Shown: one piece after another, positions 39,948 through 53,321 of the stretch
Position numbering within the stretch: position 1 is the first letter of the stretch
Layout: each line of letters starts with the position of its first letter
Assembly (NCBI RefSeq): GCF_910592395.1
Contig: NC_088314.1
Span: 18,389,998 to 18,449,997, forward strand
Direction: 5' to 3'
DNA length: 60,000 nucleotides
Origin: Lineus longissimus
Lineage: Eukaryota; Nemertea; Pilidiophora; Heteronemertea; Lineidae
The notes under the pieces: generated by a model
Seen by the model: the letters and a program-made list of their open reading frames with translations, nothing else
Told to the model about the DNA's origin: nothing
Databases searched by the model: none
Position numbers and translations under genes: made by a program

Positions 39948-42900
39948 CTAGCTGGTTAGTGCCCCGTCACAATACGTAAGTTACTCGCTGTGAATCATTG
40001 ATACATTTACATGCATACTGGTCGTACTGACACGTTTCATTCATGACATTTGAAATCGGATGAACTTATGAAGAAATGAACTAACACGGATGTTTATAGC
40101 CGACTGTCAAAAAGAAATGAAAAAGGCAAACAATCTATTTTCGTTGACGCCCTCCCAATCGACCAGTGTTTGTTTCGTCGGCTTCAAAATTTGACATGCC
40201 ATGCCTCCGAAAGGACAACTTCTATTTATTTGTCAGGCGGAGATTGATGACCTGCGCCGTATCCGCATCACCTGCCCGATGATTCATGAGGCCACAATGT
40301 AAAAATTGTTTTATTGTTTCCTTTTGTTGAGTTACATGCATTTATTTTGCTGTGATTATTGGCGATGACGATTTAGCGGAATGTGCGGAATATGCGGAAA
40401 CGGGGCGAAAACAGCCTATGAGAAAAAGTACATTAGATACATAATAGATATCTATGATATTCTATTGGCATCAAATTCCTTAAACCGCGATATTTATCAA
40501 GTATAGGAAAAACCCCAGCATGCATGAAAAAATGGTCTGCAGGTGTTTTTTTTCGGACCATTTCCACATCGGCCGTGGTGAGGAGAAGACAAAATGTGGC
40601 GAATATTACAAATATTCATTATTCATTTTCTAGTATACAATGAATATTTATAACATGAGATCATCGACATCAAAATATAGAAAATCCTATATTGTTTTTA
40701 GGCAGTTTCCGCCCAGTTTCTGCAGATTTCGCATCCTCGGCAGCTTTCGCAGATTTCACAAAATCGGCATGGCAGCGATTCTGCTTGTTTCTTTGTCACT
40801 TCAACACAACAAATGTCCTAAGAGTAAATTTACTCGACCTTTATCAGAAATTATCGATGATGCCGGGTCGGTCAGAATGAAGATTAATCGGAAGGAGTAA
40901 GATGACACCATTTCTTCCGCTCAGCCTGATCTTGCGACACTACCATGTCCTCTCTGGGAGTAACGGAAACTTCACAAAAAATACATTACATTTACGTTTC
41001 CCGTCCCTTACCCCTCAGTTAAAAAAAATTCAGGCCTAGTCCAAAACACGGTCTATTGTCTATAAGCAAAGCTCGCTCGTACATGGGCCTAAATCCCAGT
41101 GTTCTACAGTCTTATTAAAGTGTCATCTTGGCAAATCTTGACAGCATCGACCACCGCGGCGAAGCTTTCATGGGGGTCGCCTTAACCGGGAACGGCAAAT
41201 ATTGTGGACACTGAAACATTACGCAAAAATATTATAGGCAAAGTTGAATAAGTGTCGGGAAACAAGACTAAGTGGTGATATTATTGAGATGCAGAGCATC
41301 AATATTAGTCTTGGGTGGGAGTGACAATACTTCATCAGTACAAATGAATAAAATGTCTAACGAGTAAATTAATCGCATGATGATGTATCATCACGATGTT
41401 TTTAAAAACATTGATCGTTGATCGTACTTTTCGTTTACACTGTCGGCGTCATTAGCAGAGTACATGATGACTTACATTAATCAGAATCTTTCCATTTCAT
41501 TTCTATAAATTTTGCATTTTTTCTTTCTTTGATCAATGCCCTGCTATTACCTAAAGGTATAGGCCATCAAAAAAGGGAAAGGTTTCTGAACTTTTGAAAG
41601 ACCTAAATGGGGTTTGGGTGCGACCAGGCTTTGTTTAAATACAAAATACCTGGTATCGGGATGGGCCTGAATTATTTTAAGTACGTGGTGGTAAGGGGCA
41701 GATTAACGTAGCCCAATGTACGGTTAATTTGGGTAAAAATGTCCTTATTGTTGCTGAGCTATTTATTTTTCAACATTTTTACGTTCAATGTCAGATATTT
41801 GGCCCCGATTCCCGTGTTGCTGATGTAGTGGGTCCCAGTGGAAATATTTGTCCTTTCAAATTCTGTTTTTGACGGGTTAGCGTCCATCTAATGCATTTCG
41901 GACGTGCCGTTGGCTGTGATGTTGTTTACCAAGCTATAAACCTTCTTAATTGTGAAAAAGCTTCTAAACTGTGGATAAATTATTCAGTTGTGATAATTCA
42001 AATGACTGACAGGAGTTTTAACAACTGCAAATAAAATTCCATGTGAAATCCACCATCAGTCTTAAATCAATACGTACAACTGAAATTATACCTTTTCTGG
42101 TAAACTTGTAGGTGTAAGGTGCTAAGCAATGGATACCAAACTTGGGGTATTGGTTTTGCACCCAACACCGCGATGGCGGCTCCACCCGAACGGTTTTTTG
42201 TTACACAACCAATACCGACAGGGAGAAATTCTTAAACAACTCAAACCGAACAACGAAATGTGATTTGAACTGCTTTTTGGCCTCTTCCTTATTTTGTAAC
42301 ATTCCAAGCGGGTGGTTACGACACCAAACCGCTACAGCAGGAACGATGCGCAATGCAAAATACACGTGTTTGGATATATGGAAGAATAAGGCACGGGTCG
42401 AATAGGCGCCGGGATTTCAAGTCGGGAGGTCGTTTGGCCAAGAAAAGGGTGTTTAAAAAAGTTTTTAAGAAGTTCTTGCAGTAAGTTCTGAAAAATATCG
42501 TTCAGCATTTGATTTTCACAGCGAAAGATTTTCCCCCAAAACAAAGTCGTTCTCACCTATACCCCCGACCCGGCATTTTGCCAACGCATACTTCACAGGC
42601 TGCTGTACTCTACTGTACAAACGATTCCTTTAAAGATCCCATCAGTTAAAGTTTTATCATGCTCTCTATTGACTTAAAAGGGTAACTTCCAGACGTTCGC
42701 CAAAATCCAATGAATAGACACAAAACAATTTAAATACTTTAGGATAATTGGAAAGAATCTGACATATATAAAGTCTAATTGTCGCCGATTGTTAACGCCG
42801 CTGTACTGACATTCGCAAAGGTTGAAGACCACAAATAAGATTTTCATCTCACCTAATGGACCTATTCTGAATGGTCCAACGTATATGCCAGTTCTCTATG

Positions 42901-43335
42901 ATAATCAGAGTCTTTCAAATACAGAGTCAACCGAGACATTTATTTGAAAAACTGATGATAAGCTACCACATGTAAGTGCCGTTTGTCACAGTCTATAGCC
43001 AATGACCAATATATATATCATTCGGAAATAGGCCTATCAACACTATCAGAAAAAAAGTGAATATTGCCAAAACATAAATCTCAGTAAAAAAAGGTTTCTT
43101 AAGCCAATATGTATAGAATTATGGTCAATTCCAAGACAACCTGCGAAGAAACTAATCGAAATCTTTTTTCGTTTTGATTACATCACAGATCTGTAGCACC
43201 ATAGTGCTATATGTCGGTGATTCCATGTGTAGCTAAGATGACTGTAAATGACTGTACACTTCTTGTCGAGGCTTCCTTGTAGTGTTCAAACCAGGAGACC
43301 CAATACTGAACTAGCAAGGGACAGATATGCAGGTC
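39948..43335. other. No gene or recognised repeat
   Basis: AT-rich, mostly single-copy within the window. Frames of 60-87 codons (for example 40640-40900, 42142-42405) have no supporting features. Confidence 0.35.
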
Positions 43336-43680
43336 GTCCTCGTGAATACCGGTATCGGGTGCTATTTTGAAGAGGCCTCTTGGGGTGCCATATATTGCAT
43401 GTATTATAATAGGCTATTTATACTCCATGAACAGTGTTATTTAAATGTTATTGTATACACAGGTCGTCACAGTCATTGGCTAAAGATCTGTAAGCCACAC
43501 CAGCGGGTATTTCTAATGTTTTTGTTAGTCAATGTTCCAGGGCGGTATGGGAAGCGACGCTTTGCAGATTGTGCATGACAAGTCACACCAAAGGCGGGAC
43601 CAGGGCCTACTTAGTCCTACTGGTACCCTTTTGTGGACCTCCGAAATGTATGGTCCTACGTTTATAGTACAGAAAGGATA
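43336..43680 (+). mobile_element. TIR element with GTCCTCGTGAATACC ends, copy 2 (inverse of 38924-39252)
   Basis: Begins GTCCTCGTGAATACCGGTAT and runs through GAAGAGGCCTCTTGGGGTGC to TATAGTACAGAAAGGATAGG. The distal TIR is lost. About 85-90 percent match by eye to copy 1 on the opposite strand. Confidence 0.82.
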
Positions 43681-44317
43681 GGCTACCCGTATTAAATAAT
43701 CCTCTATTTTTGCTGTGCTTGGGCAAGATATTGGGTACTGGCAAGTCTAAGATGGTTTTAGGGTCTCATTCAAATACTATTTACTTACTAGTTTATTAAA
43801 CACTGCTAGTTACACTATTTGAGACATGTAGCTTGTGACGAAAATTAAGCATCGATCAGGCGTTATGTCCATTGAATAGGAGCTGATTCGTCTTGTAAAA
43901 CGCCCCCTGCTGTCAGAAATTGGTACCTAGCGCCAAGATGACATACCATTGCTGCGACATTCTTAGTCTTCATTCTAGCTGTTATCGATTGAACAGCCGG
44001 TTCCAATCGATCTCGCTCGCGAACCCACGGTAATGATGAGAACCGTAATGACTTGTTTTGAGATTTTAAGCGCGCAGCTGGGACAACGATAACTCTTAAG
44101 AAAACCACTATTCTAGTTCGTTTCATGCGTATCCTTAGATTAGGAATCATGAAGAAATTTGTTTGTTTGTTTTTTTAAGAAATCGACGCATCTGGATTCA
44201 TTACTAATTCGTTGACAGTGCATGGTTGATTGACACTCTTTTTGAGTAAATTCATTTCTTTATTTGTAATATGTGGTCTATTATGCCAGGAACTTTGTCA
44301 ATGTACATTTCAAAATA

Positions 44318-44500
44318 CAGTAGAACCTCCCTATTAAGGACACCCTGAGGACTGACAAGTGCTGTCCCTAGTCTAATAGTGAGAAGTCCTGATTACAGAG
44401 GTCAAAAGTAATGGCAACAACCAATTTGGGACCAATAATAGTGTCCTTAATAGAGGGGTTGTCCATAATTGGGAGGTGTCCGCTAAGGGAGTTCCCACTG
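44318..44500 (+). mobile_element. CAGTRGAACCTC TIR element, full copy
   Basis: CAGTAGAACCTCCCTATTAAG at the left, GGGAGTTCCCACTG at the right, same interior as 6976-7134. No coding capacity. Confidence 0.78.
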
Positions 44501-45865
44501 TACACGGTTATTTGCCCTTGCCGGTTAATGCTTATATTGACCAACACGGAAGCTGTTTCGTGGGGGGTCGATGTCATCACGATTGGCTCCAATAACCCTT
44601 TGATAAGACAGTAGAACAATGAGAGCATAGACCTACAGGCGCCAGAAGGCTTTGTTAAAGACAATAGACAGTGTTTTGGGCGAGGCTTGAATTCTTTTAG
44701 CGCTTCTATAAGGTGGCAAAGAACGTTATGTGTACATTGTGCCTCGTTTTTGCCGTAGCGGTTTTGGCGTCGCAGTCATGTCGGTTGGAATAAGATCTTT
44801 CTTTCTTTTCAAGATATTTTCTGTCAATTCCCCTCCCCTCCCCCCCCTCCTCAATTCATTGTGTTTCCTAAACAGCCACCAGCAGAAACTTAAGTGGCTG
44901 GTCTCTACTGTTCGTTGCAAAGGCAAGGAACCAACGAACAAATATAACGTAAAAATGCGACGCCGCAAATACCAAACAATTTTTCTTCCGACTTTAACAT
45001 CAGAATGTATTTATAGGTTACACAAAGTATACAATGTATGTGCAATATTCCATACTAGCTTAGTGTCTTTGACCTAGTATTCTGCCAGGAGCAAAAATAA
45101 AAAAATAGTACCTATTAAATAATAGCATGCCAGAATCCCGATGACGTTTTCTGCATAACAAAGATATTTTAGTGCAACGAAATAAGTGAATAAGAAAAAA
45201 GATATACATGTAGTCTCCATCAGAAGACGAGGGAGGGGCGCATTATGACGTGTGTATATTCGAAAATAAGTTTTGGGGAATCTTACTTTCGCTTCGAAGT
45301 GTCTGGCACGACTGTGTTTAAAGGGTAACGGGGTTATAGACAGGAGCCTGGGGCCCAAATTGATGGTTTCGAGGTGGTTATAATATCAGTTCTGTAAACA
45401 TCAGAATGCTGCATTTAACCACGGAGTCGATATGGCAGCATACTTGTATATATCTGTCGAACTGAAACACATGAGCGTTAAAAAGTTTGGCGTTGGAAAG
45501 AAATTGGCGAAGACCACTTTTGAAAAACGGCGAATTTGTGAATTCTTTGTAGCAAGAATACGGCCTCTGGGACATGGCATAAGCTGCTACGGTCATGCCA
45601 ATGCCAACATGGGTTGATAATGTCCTATTCCATATGCTAATTTGTCCGGCAAAAGTACAGGTTTGTTTGAAGTTGGCCAATTGGCACGTTCGTTGGTGAT
45701 ATTCGCCATTATCCTTACCCCTCCTTTACCATGTCTGAGGACAAGCATCGCTTTTATAGAACCCATGCGATCGCAACGGTTTTTTTGCTGGCTCACTGGA
45801 CTTTGAGGAACGAATCGATAGCAACGAAACGGTATCTTGGTTTCTTTTCCATTTTTTTAATACAT
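44501..45865. other. No supported gene
   Basis: Frames of 60-115 codons on both strands (for example 44730-45077) overlap each other and show no domain, splice or bias support. No repeat family recognised. Confidence 0.35.
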
Positions 45866-45995
45866 TGGCTGATATTTATAAAAGACTAGTACATGTAAAT
45901 GCTTTTACTTTAAACTTCATGTACATTTACACTATAGCCATCTCTGTAGAAAACTGTAGTAAAAGCATTTACTAGTCTGTATGAATATTACCCAT
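45866..45995. mobile_element. TIR hairpin element (AAATGCTTTTACTT core), copy 2
   Basis: GGCTGATATTTATAAAAGACT then AGTACATGTAAATGCTTTTA at the left; GTAAAAGCATTTACTAGTCT then GTATGAATATTACCC at the right. A diverged relative of 24515-24634. Confidence 0.72.
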
Positions 45996-46019
45996 TGGCT
46001 TGTCAGTACACTATTAGTA

Positions 46020-46190
46020 AAACGTTTTTGGCCTTTGAAAAACTTTTAATGGTTTTTCGGCCAACCCAAATATACACCCCGTAGAGGTTTTTCAGCGAAA
46101 TAAAAATCCTTGGAGGTTTTTCAGTGAAATCTCAAAAATCATCTGGGGTTTTTCATTTTACCGAAAAACCACTGCGGGGTGCATAATTGT
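46020..46190. repeat. Hairpin repeat rich in GGTTTTTC
   Basis: TATACACCCCGTAGAGGTTTTTC is mirrored by GAAAAACCACTGCGGGGTGCAT. Three more GGTTTTTCA motifs lie between. Fragment also at 38800-38890. Confidence 0.6.
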
Positions 46191-46734
46191 GTGAGCCGAA
46201 AAATCTTTGGAATTTAGAAAAACGACTAATGATAAGTTTAATAAATTTAGCATCAAAATCATAATGACCAATCTCTCCGGCTTTACACATCTTACCCGAG
46301 CGTTCAGAGATTTCAATCCTGCGTACGTTTCCCCCAACAATGAATTACATTTCATGAAAATTTATGCTAACTACCCAAGAGACCCGAGTTAATTTGACCA
46401 CTCAACAATGTGTGGTGTCAATGTTAGGGTTTAATATAGTCGCGAATGGTCCGTAATAAATCAGATCGACCAAGACAATTCGCTAGGGAGGAAGCGAGCA
46501 CGTCAAAGTAGCATTTTCTTAAACAAATTGCCGCGGATGTTGACTAAATAATGGAGTATTCCTAGCCGACTTCGCACTGTAGCTGTAACTTGCCATGGTT
46601 TGCCTGTACGCGAGTCTACGTAACTCACTTGGCTGATGACACGGCCGGGACTGGTGAGTAAGGTTGCCGAAAATCTTATCCCTCAAACTTGCACTTTCTG
46701 ATCCGCCGCAAAACCGTTGTTGTCGAGGTTTTGG

Positions 46735-46862
46735 CCATTGACACCACTATTTTGGCTAGAACTGGAAATCTTAAAGCAATTACACTGTACATGTAAATCT
46801 ATTTCGAAATGAAGTGAAAGCCAATTCCAAAGTGGGAGTCTGTTCTTTGTTTTCGGTCGACC
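46735..46862 (+). repeat. GGGTTGACCA-family element, partial third copy
   Basis: ATTTTGGCTAGAACTGGAAA then TCTTAAAGCAATTAC and GGGAGTCTGTTCTTTGTTTT match the 1157-1369 copy. Outer ends are degraded. Confidence 0.62.
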
Positions 46863-48734
46863 GCCCAAATATCACGAGATAAGCGCGTGGTTAAAGCAGG
46901 CTGGACATGATGCTAAATTCATCACCAGCGCTCCTGTTACAAACGATACTGGGGGTCGCAGCGCGGGATAACAAGTATAGGCCTGCTTTCGGTCATCAGC
47001 GACGACTTGGTAAGTCAAAAAAGCCGTGAGTGCGGCCGGTTGGCGGGAAGAATGAGTGTTTCAAAAAACCGCTAACCACACCAGCGGTTAATTTCTTTAT
47101 TGCCATAAAACTTGGGCCGCCAAATGTAAAATCTTACCGCGGCAGTTACCGCAGTGGTAAAGTAGCTCTAGTGGAGTCAGACCTTCATGGTCAACTTTGA
47201 GTTGACTCTGTGGGGGCTGCACCAGGGCGGACAATTCTCGACAGTATGCAAGAGTCGAGTATACTCTTGGCGAGGTCCGTCATTTTCTGGTCGATTAGTT
47301 TCGTGCGTGGCCTTCATTATCACCTTTCGAGAAGTTATCATATAAAGATGGATTGGAAAGTGAGAACACTGAGACCAGTTGATATCATATTTAGCGAATT
47401 CAGCAGTCTGATTGTGCTATGACAAAAGGTTGTCCTCATCATAGAACGTAGACACAGCGGCGGGAATAATTTGAGAATGTTGTTATAGGTTTAACCGCCA
47501 TGTACCTACATGTATCAAAAGTCATTTCTTCTGTACGGCGTACTAATTATCGGTAAAGTTAATTTGAACATCTTCACGGTGGGTAAAGGTATCGGTTTGC
47601 CTAAGAAAATACGTGCTTACCTGGAGAGGAAATGACGACACAAACGAAACAGACCAAAATTTAGTTCATTTTGAGGGGCGTAAGGCCCGCAATTATTATT
47701 TTTATCCGAGTTTACCCCTCCAACACTGTAATGGGAGGGCCTTGTTTCTATTGTGTAAACCAATACCTCTTTGCGTTTAACGGTTTGCTGTCAAATGATT
47801 CTGGTTTGTGAGGTATCATGACTTGCCTCTGAAACTGAGTATTGAATAGAATTCTCCAGACAGCAAATCAGCCTTTGTGGTATGAAACTTCGTGCCCTGG
47901 TCAATCGCCATTGATACTAATGAGGTTTGATAACATGCGATATCAATATGACTGTATGTAGGAGCAATAAATATCTTCGGATCAAAAACAATGTTGTCGA
48001 AAAACGAAACGAACTTTTAATGACTAGAAGATGACCTCGTGCTTACCTATTCGTTTTATTCAATGTGCTTCTCATAACTTGTTGTCAAAAAACCAAACAA
48101 AGTTTTATTGGCTAGATATAGCCTCGTGGTCAGTTCTTCTCTAACCATTCGCTCAGCAGAATATGAAACGAGTCACGTATCATTGGCCATATTTCGTAGT
48201 TGCCGTATGGGTTTTGGGCTCAACTAGCTGGTTCCTTGACTCAACTCAATAAATATTTTTTAAACATACACGAAAGAAATTGATATTGTACACAAAGCTA
48301 TCTGACTGGTACGGACCAGTACGAATACGTTTTTCAGTAACTCAATGAATAATTTCAATGTTGTTGGCGTTCTTCAAGATCAAAAGTATACAATCTTTTT
48401 TGCGTCACGTAGTATGTAGCCGAACTGGTATCGACAATAGAATTTCAGCTGTTTCGTGGCGTTCTTCATAGATTTTTGCTCCCGATCCTCATGGCCCCAA
48501 GGGTGATACGTATGATTTAGTATCGTTGAAGGCACCGGAGGAGAAAAATGTTATGGCGACATTTTATAAATTCCATTTCGGTTGGCTCCATCTTTGTTGT
48601 CATTTTGCCTTGGGTGGTGACATTTTTAAACAGATTGTGTCATTTCTAGAAAAAACAGCTCAAATTCGGCCATCCTTATTTTTTGAGAAGCAGTATTTTG
48701 TAGGAGAAAAAAGTCTATTGGTGCTTGGCTGACA
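46863..48734. other. No supported gene
   Basis: Mostly unique sequence. AAGATCAAAAGTATACAATC then TTTTTTGCGTCACGTAGTA near 48375-48415 is a stray unit of the 110-bp repeat at 49290-49740. Confidence 0.35.
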
Positions 48735-48998
48735 AATAATAATAAAAAATAATAATAATAGTCGGCGCTTATATAGCGCTCGAATTACTCAATAGCTGGG
48801 TATTCTCAAGCGCTTTGGGACTATCATCATCCCGGTCTCCACAGAAGTCAATCTGGGGTTTCAAGGAGCAGCTACAAAGCGCTCATTCTTGAACTCGACC
48901 AGTAGGAGAAACAAAGCGACGATTAAGCCGGGAATCGAACCCACGACCTCCGGATCATGAGTCCGACTCTCTACCACTGCGCCACCGCGTCTCCATAA
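48735..48998 (-). mobile_element. tRNA-derived SINE, near full length
   Basis: The - strand head at 48998-48905 reads GCGGTGGCGCAGTGGTAGAG (A box), anticodon arm TCGGACTCATGATCCGG (CAT in the loop, Met-like) and GGTTCGATTCCCGGC (B box). The body carries CAAAGCGCTTGAGAATACCC and GAGCGCTATATAAGCGCCGA, then an ATTATTATTATTTTTTATT tail. Internal Pol III promoter, no ORF. Confidence 0.82.
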
Positions 48999-49289
48999 GA
49001 ATGTTCATTGTTATTTCAGTAGCCTGTAGTAGGTAATTACAGCAGCAGTTTTCTAGAGCTTTGAACCATTTCTTGCCAATGCTTAAAATATAATACATGC
49101 TTTTTATCATTTGAATAATTTTCATAATTATTATAATCATTATTATTCATAATCATTTTGATACTATCAATCATAGATTTACCCAACTCCGGTCACATGT
49201 AGCCGAGATAAAAAAAAAAAGTTGGGATTTGAAGTAAACTGGACACAAAACGTACTGATATCAGCCACATGAGGCAAAATTTTGGTAAA

Positions 49290-49740
49290 TCCATCATTGA
49301 TATTATGCGAGTTATTCATATCAATATTATATTATCTTTTTTATGTCACTCAGTAGTATCATTGTCATTTCAGTGGCCGATCTAGCATGTTTTGATATTA
49401 TTATGGGAGTTATTTAGAATCAAAAGTGTATAATCTTTTTTGTGTAACCTAGTACTATCATGGTCATTTCAGTGGCCTACCTAGCAGTAAGTTTTTATGT
49501 AATCATTTTAACGTCACCGAGTACTATCATAATCAATTAAGGAGCCAATCTTTAGCAGTAAGTTTCGATATTATGGGAGTTATTCAAAATCAAAAGTACA
49601 TGTATATAATCGTTTTTATGATACCTAGTACTAAAAATCATTTTGATATTAAAGGAGTTTAAAAAAATCAAAAGTGTCACTCAGTACTATCATTGTCATT
49701 TCAGTAGCTTGCAGCCATACGTTTTGGTAGCAATTGATAT
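49290..49740 (+). repeat. Degenerate ~110-bp tandem repeat, about four units
   Basis: The unit includes ATTATGGGAGTTATTNANAA then TCAAAAGTRTATAATC, TAGTACTATCATNGTCATTT and CAGTGGCCNANCTAGCAGTA. Units are strongly diverged, with an extra outlying unit near 48375. Confidence 0.68.
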
Positions 49741-52700
49741 TACACCAATTTGTCGCCGCCCAACAATTCTGCCGCGCTTGAGTTAGCCTCCAAGCATGAT
49801 GCATTTTCTTCATGTGAATTGTTCGGTAAATGATGCTTGAGAAACGCTCTTGTCATTGGCCATTTCGGTCACCTTGGGCGAACTGTTTTGGTAAAATATC
49901 GTATCATGAATACGCCTTCGGCATTCAGTCAGAATACCTAGGTGCTTAGAGAAGCGCATCTTATGGTCGGAGGAATCTTTTCAGTGGTGCTTGGTGGTGA
50001 ACTGTATGGCCATTTCAGGCGCCACTAGGCAATTACTACTTGTGACAGCATTATCCCGGTCAGCAACTACATGTGTACTTCTCTCGAGATCGCCTACAGC
50101 ATCGACATTTGTTCAGTGATTTTTTTACGGTTTCATCATTTCGAACTTCTCAGAACCAATCGCCGCGCTTTAGTCCCCTTTTCGTCTGGAATACAGACGA
50201 AGTGTACATGTTTACATGTTTCAAAATAGCGGGCATGACCGATCATTTTGTGCAGCCATCTGGCGGGTGAGAAGGTCAGGAGGGGCCAACCAATCTACGA
50301 GCAAAGCGAGGAATAAATTTGCTTTTCAAATACGTATTTTACGGGATCTATAACTAGTGCACTGATGTCAATTGGTTCAGCTTCAGGACTCAATTTGAAT
50401 AACAAAAGAACCACATTTAGTCATGGCCACTTGACAGAGGCTGTCGCTTTGCATGAAAACAGCCCCTTTAAGAGCCGCGATCCGAGAAATTGGAACAAAT
50501 GATGCTAAGCCCTCATGGAAAAAGTATGGCCTAAAATATTGCTTTGTCTGAAAGGTTTTTCAAGCAGAATGCCAAAAAGTTTTGAAAACTCAACAGTTTA
50601 ACAAAATCGATTTGTCAAAACATTTATTCTGACACTACCGGAATATTCCGACAATAATACACTGATGTAATCCTAATATTTTGTGGAAACATCATGCACA
50701 TGGCTTCAGGGCTCGCGTGTTCCCTTTTAATGGACAGATTTGCAGATGCTAATGACCTCGGGCGAATTACCACCTTGTTTTCCTTTATTTGAAAGCTTCC
50801 GCATTGCGTATGCGCAGTCAGGTTTTTGTTCATTGTCTTCCAACCTATATCTGGGGCTCCAGAAAATTAGCTAGTTGGGTTGTGTCACGGGGAAGGGGAG
50901 ATGGTAGGCGCATACTTCATGATGCCTGTGATGGCCTGAGCTGGATACATGTATATGAAGTGGTGATTTTGATTCAAGCTAGATGTGTCCCACATGTTTT
51001 AAAGCATCATTTGATTTATCGCCCATTCTTTGCATTTGGTACAGGCGTAAGTATACATGGTCTGATTGAGTAAACCGGTTGCCATATTTCGTTATCTTTA
51101 ACCATCGTTGGAAAGATTACTATAAAACCCGTTACAATCAGTGGGAGTTGATGACACTTTAGTATATTATTGCCAAAAGTAGGATAACTCGCCAACAAAA
51201 GTTAGGGTTGACTGAAATTCCCAGAAAAAATGTTCCTAAAAATTTATTGTCATTAGTAAAATTTGATAAAGTAAAGTAATAGCTCGTATCATTTTCTTTA
51301 AGATGTGCCACTGATAAATTTTGGATTAAAAGCCTCAGTACCACAAAACAAAACATATTAACATCTAGCCCCAAAAATATACCAGCCCGTATCCTTCCGA
51401 TTGTTTTACAGCAGATTTGGCTAGTAACTTGATCTGATACATGATTGGCTGCCACAGATGTGACGTCATCAATATGTCTGAGCGCTTCGGTTCTACAGAT
51501 GAGCCACGCGTTGATACTTTTCTTTCGAGAATTGCCCGTATTTTCTCTGTAATTGCATTTGTTACAGTAAAATGTAATTATAGGCCATACATGTTACCAT
51601 GTTCAAGTTCAGTGCGTTTTTTAAAGCCAGTATTTGCACCAACTTCACCACAACTTAGTTTACATAATTTATCCCACGCCGTCTGTTCAAGATCAAATTT
51701 CGTTGTAATTTACGCCAAGGGGTTGGAAGTCACCAGGCGAGAGAGAATTGAATTGTAACATGCCGCAATCTGATTAGGATCAGTGTCTTAGGGGTACTGG
51801 ATCAAAGTATCGTGGGGTGTTTAGGGAGAGTCGCTGTATGCGATGATGATCGCTGAGAAAGGAGCCTGGGGGCCGGAAACCATAGTTGGTGGAGGTGTAG
51901 GTGTTGGATAAGGTGGGGTGGCGGTGGTGGGGTGGAGGTGTTGGGAGGAATGGGGGTCGTTTGACTAGGTATACAATAAACAGGGTGGCCCCAAAAAACG
52001 GACAAACATATTCCACCACCCTCCGACTAAATGTACTACACTGGTGTGGAGAATTTTCGAGAAGAAGAGCAGGATATCTCGATTCAGTCCAGGAGCTTGT
52101 TTTAGCTCCAAAACCAAGTCCGTATTTTAGCTTAAAGAAGAGCTAGAATGGAAGTTATTCCGGATTTCGGTTTACAAATTGACTGTGGGAAATAAACTAC
52201 TCGACCGGATCGAGATATTTTGGTCTTTCATTTCTTCCAAAGATTCCCCATCTATCGGTTAAGGTGCGTTGGGTCCTGGTTGGTGGAAAAACATGTTTAG
52301 TGTTGCATCAAAGTAGTTGACTCGATTACTTTTTATTACCCGATACATTCTCTGGGACACTAAAAGAGACATCGGCGGAACACGGTGCAAATCGTATTAT
52401 TGACCTAACTGTGACTTGCTGTATTGATGTTTTGGCACAGGCGGTACAAGCCTACACTCCGGACGAAGTGGACCGGCCTCGTTCCTCACCCTAACCAAAT
52501 TAGGATGACGCAATGGGCTGTCCAGGTAGTCTAGCGCATGCCATGAATGCTGGGCAGGGTTGTTCAAAACAGCGTTAGCATTAACGAGTCGCTACAACTA
52601 AGAGTCATGATGATTAACGAGTGTCGCTTGGCCGAAACGAATTAGCACAGGATTTGATGGCACTACAGACAGTCGTACTTTGCACTTTGTTCATTCGTAC

Positions 52701-53004
52701 GGATTGCGAACCTGACTTGTTACTAGAAAATGAACGACTATCATAGATGGTAACTGCCCAACGATAAAGTCATTCACAGCAAAATAACAGCGACTCATCA
52801 CAGGATCAAAGGTCCTATCAATCAGGCGAGGGTTAATGGGCGAGATTACTTAGCACATCTTGGGTATCTGCATCAACGTCATGAGTGGAGATGCTAATGA
52901 ACAAAATAGATGTAATGTACAAAGGCCAATGAGGCACTTACTGTAGGTCGGCGATTAGAATGACCCTATTTCCAAAGGGAAACATTTCTCTCAGTTGTGC
53001 CATC
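49741..53004. other. No supported gene
   Basis: Includes frames of 60-105 codons without support, a GTGG-rich low-complexity stretch at 51890-51950, and TACATGTA palindromes. No recognised repeat family apart from a GTTGTTCAAAA fragment near 52559. Confidence 0.35.
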
Positions 53005-53321
53005 TTAAAGGGACAACTTCGGCGTAGGATTTAGGTGACCAGGAAGATAATGTTCCTATCCTCCACAATGCGCCGCCTGAAGTAGTATCACACTAAATGG
53101 CAAATGCTGATATCTAGTAATGATTTTTGCAAGTGTTGCGAGGTGGTTTTGGACACGCCTTGCAAATTTCAGACAAGTTGACGATTACACTTCGTTTTGA
53201 TGAAGTCTTTATAGTAGTTTCATGATTATTCGGTAATTCTGTTTTGAGAAGTCAAGGCCCTACTGGAAGCTATTTTTGCATGGAATAACCAACATATCTC
53301 ATGCCCAAGTTATCCCTTTAA
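53005..53321 (+). mobile_element. TTAA-bounded TIR element, copy 1 of the AGGATTTAGGTGACC family
   Basis: TTAAAGGGACAACTTCGGCG at the left, AAGTTATCCCTTTAA at the right, 317 bp. Shares GATTTAGGTGACCAGGAAGA and AAATGCTGATATCTAGTAATG with the copy at 56175-56499. Confidence 0.82.

Noticed and set aside
49290-49740. CRISPR-like regularly spaced repeats
   Set aside because: Units are contiguous, about 110 bp and diverged, with no constant repeat/variable spacer pattern, in an animal genome.
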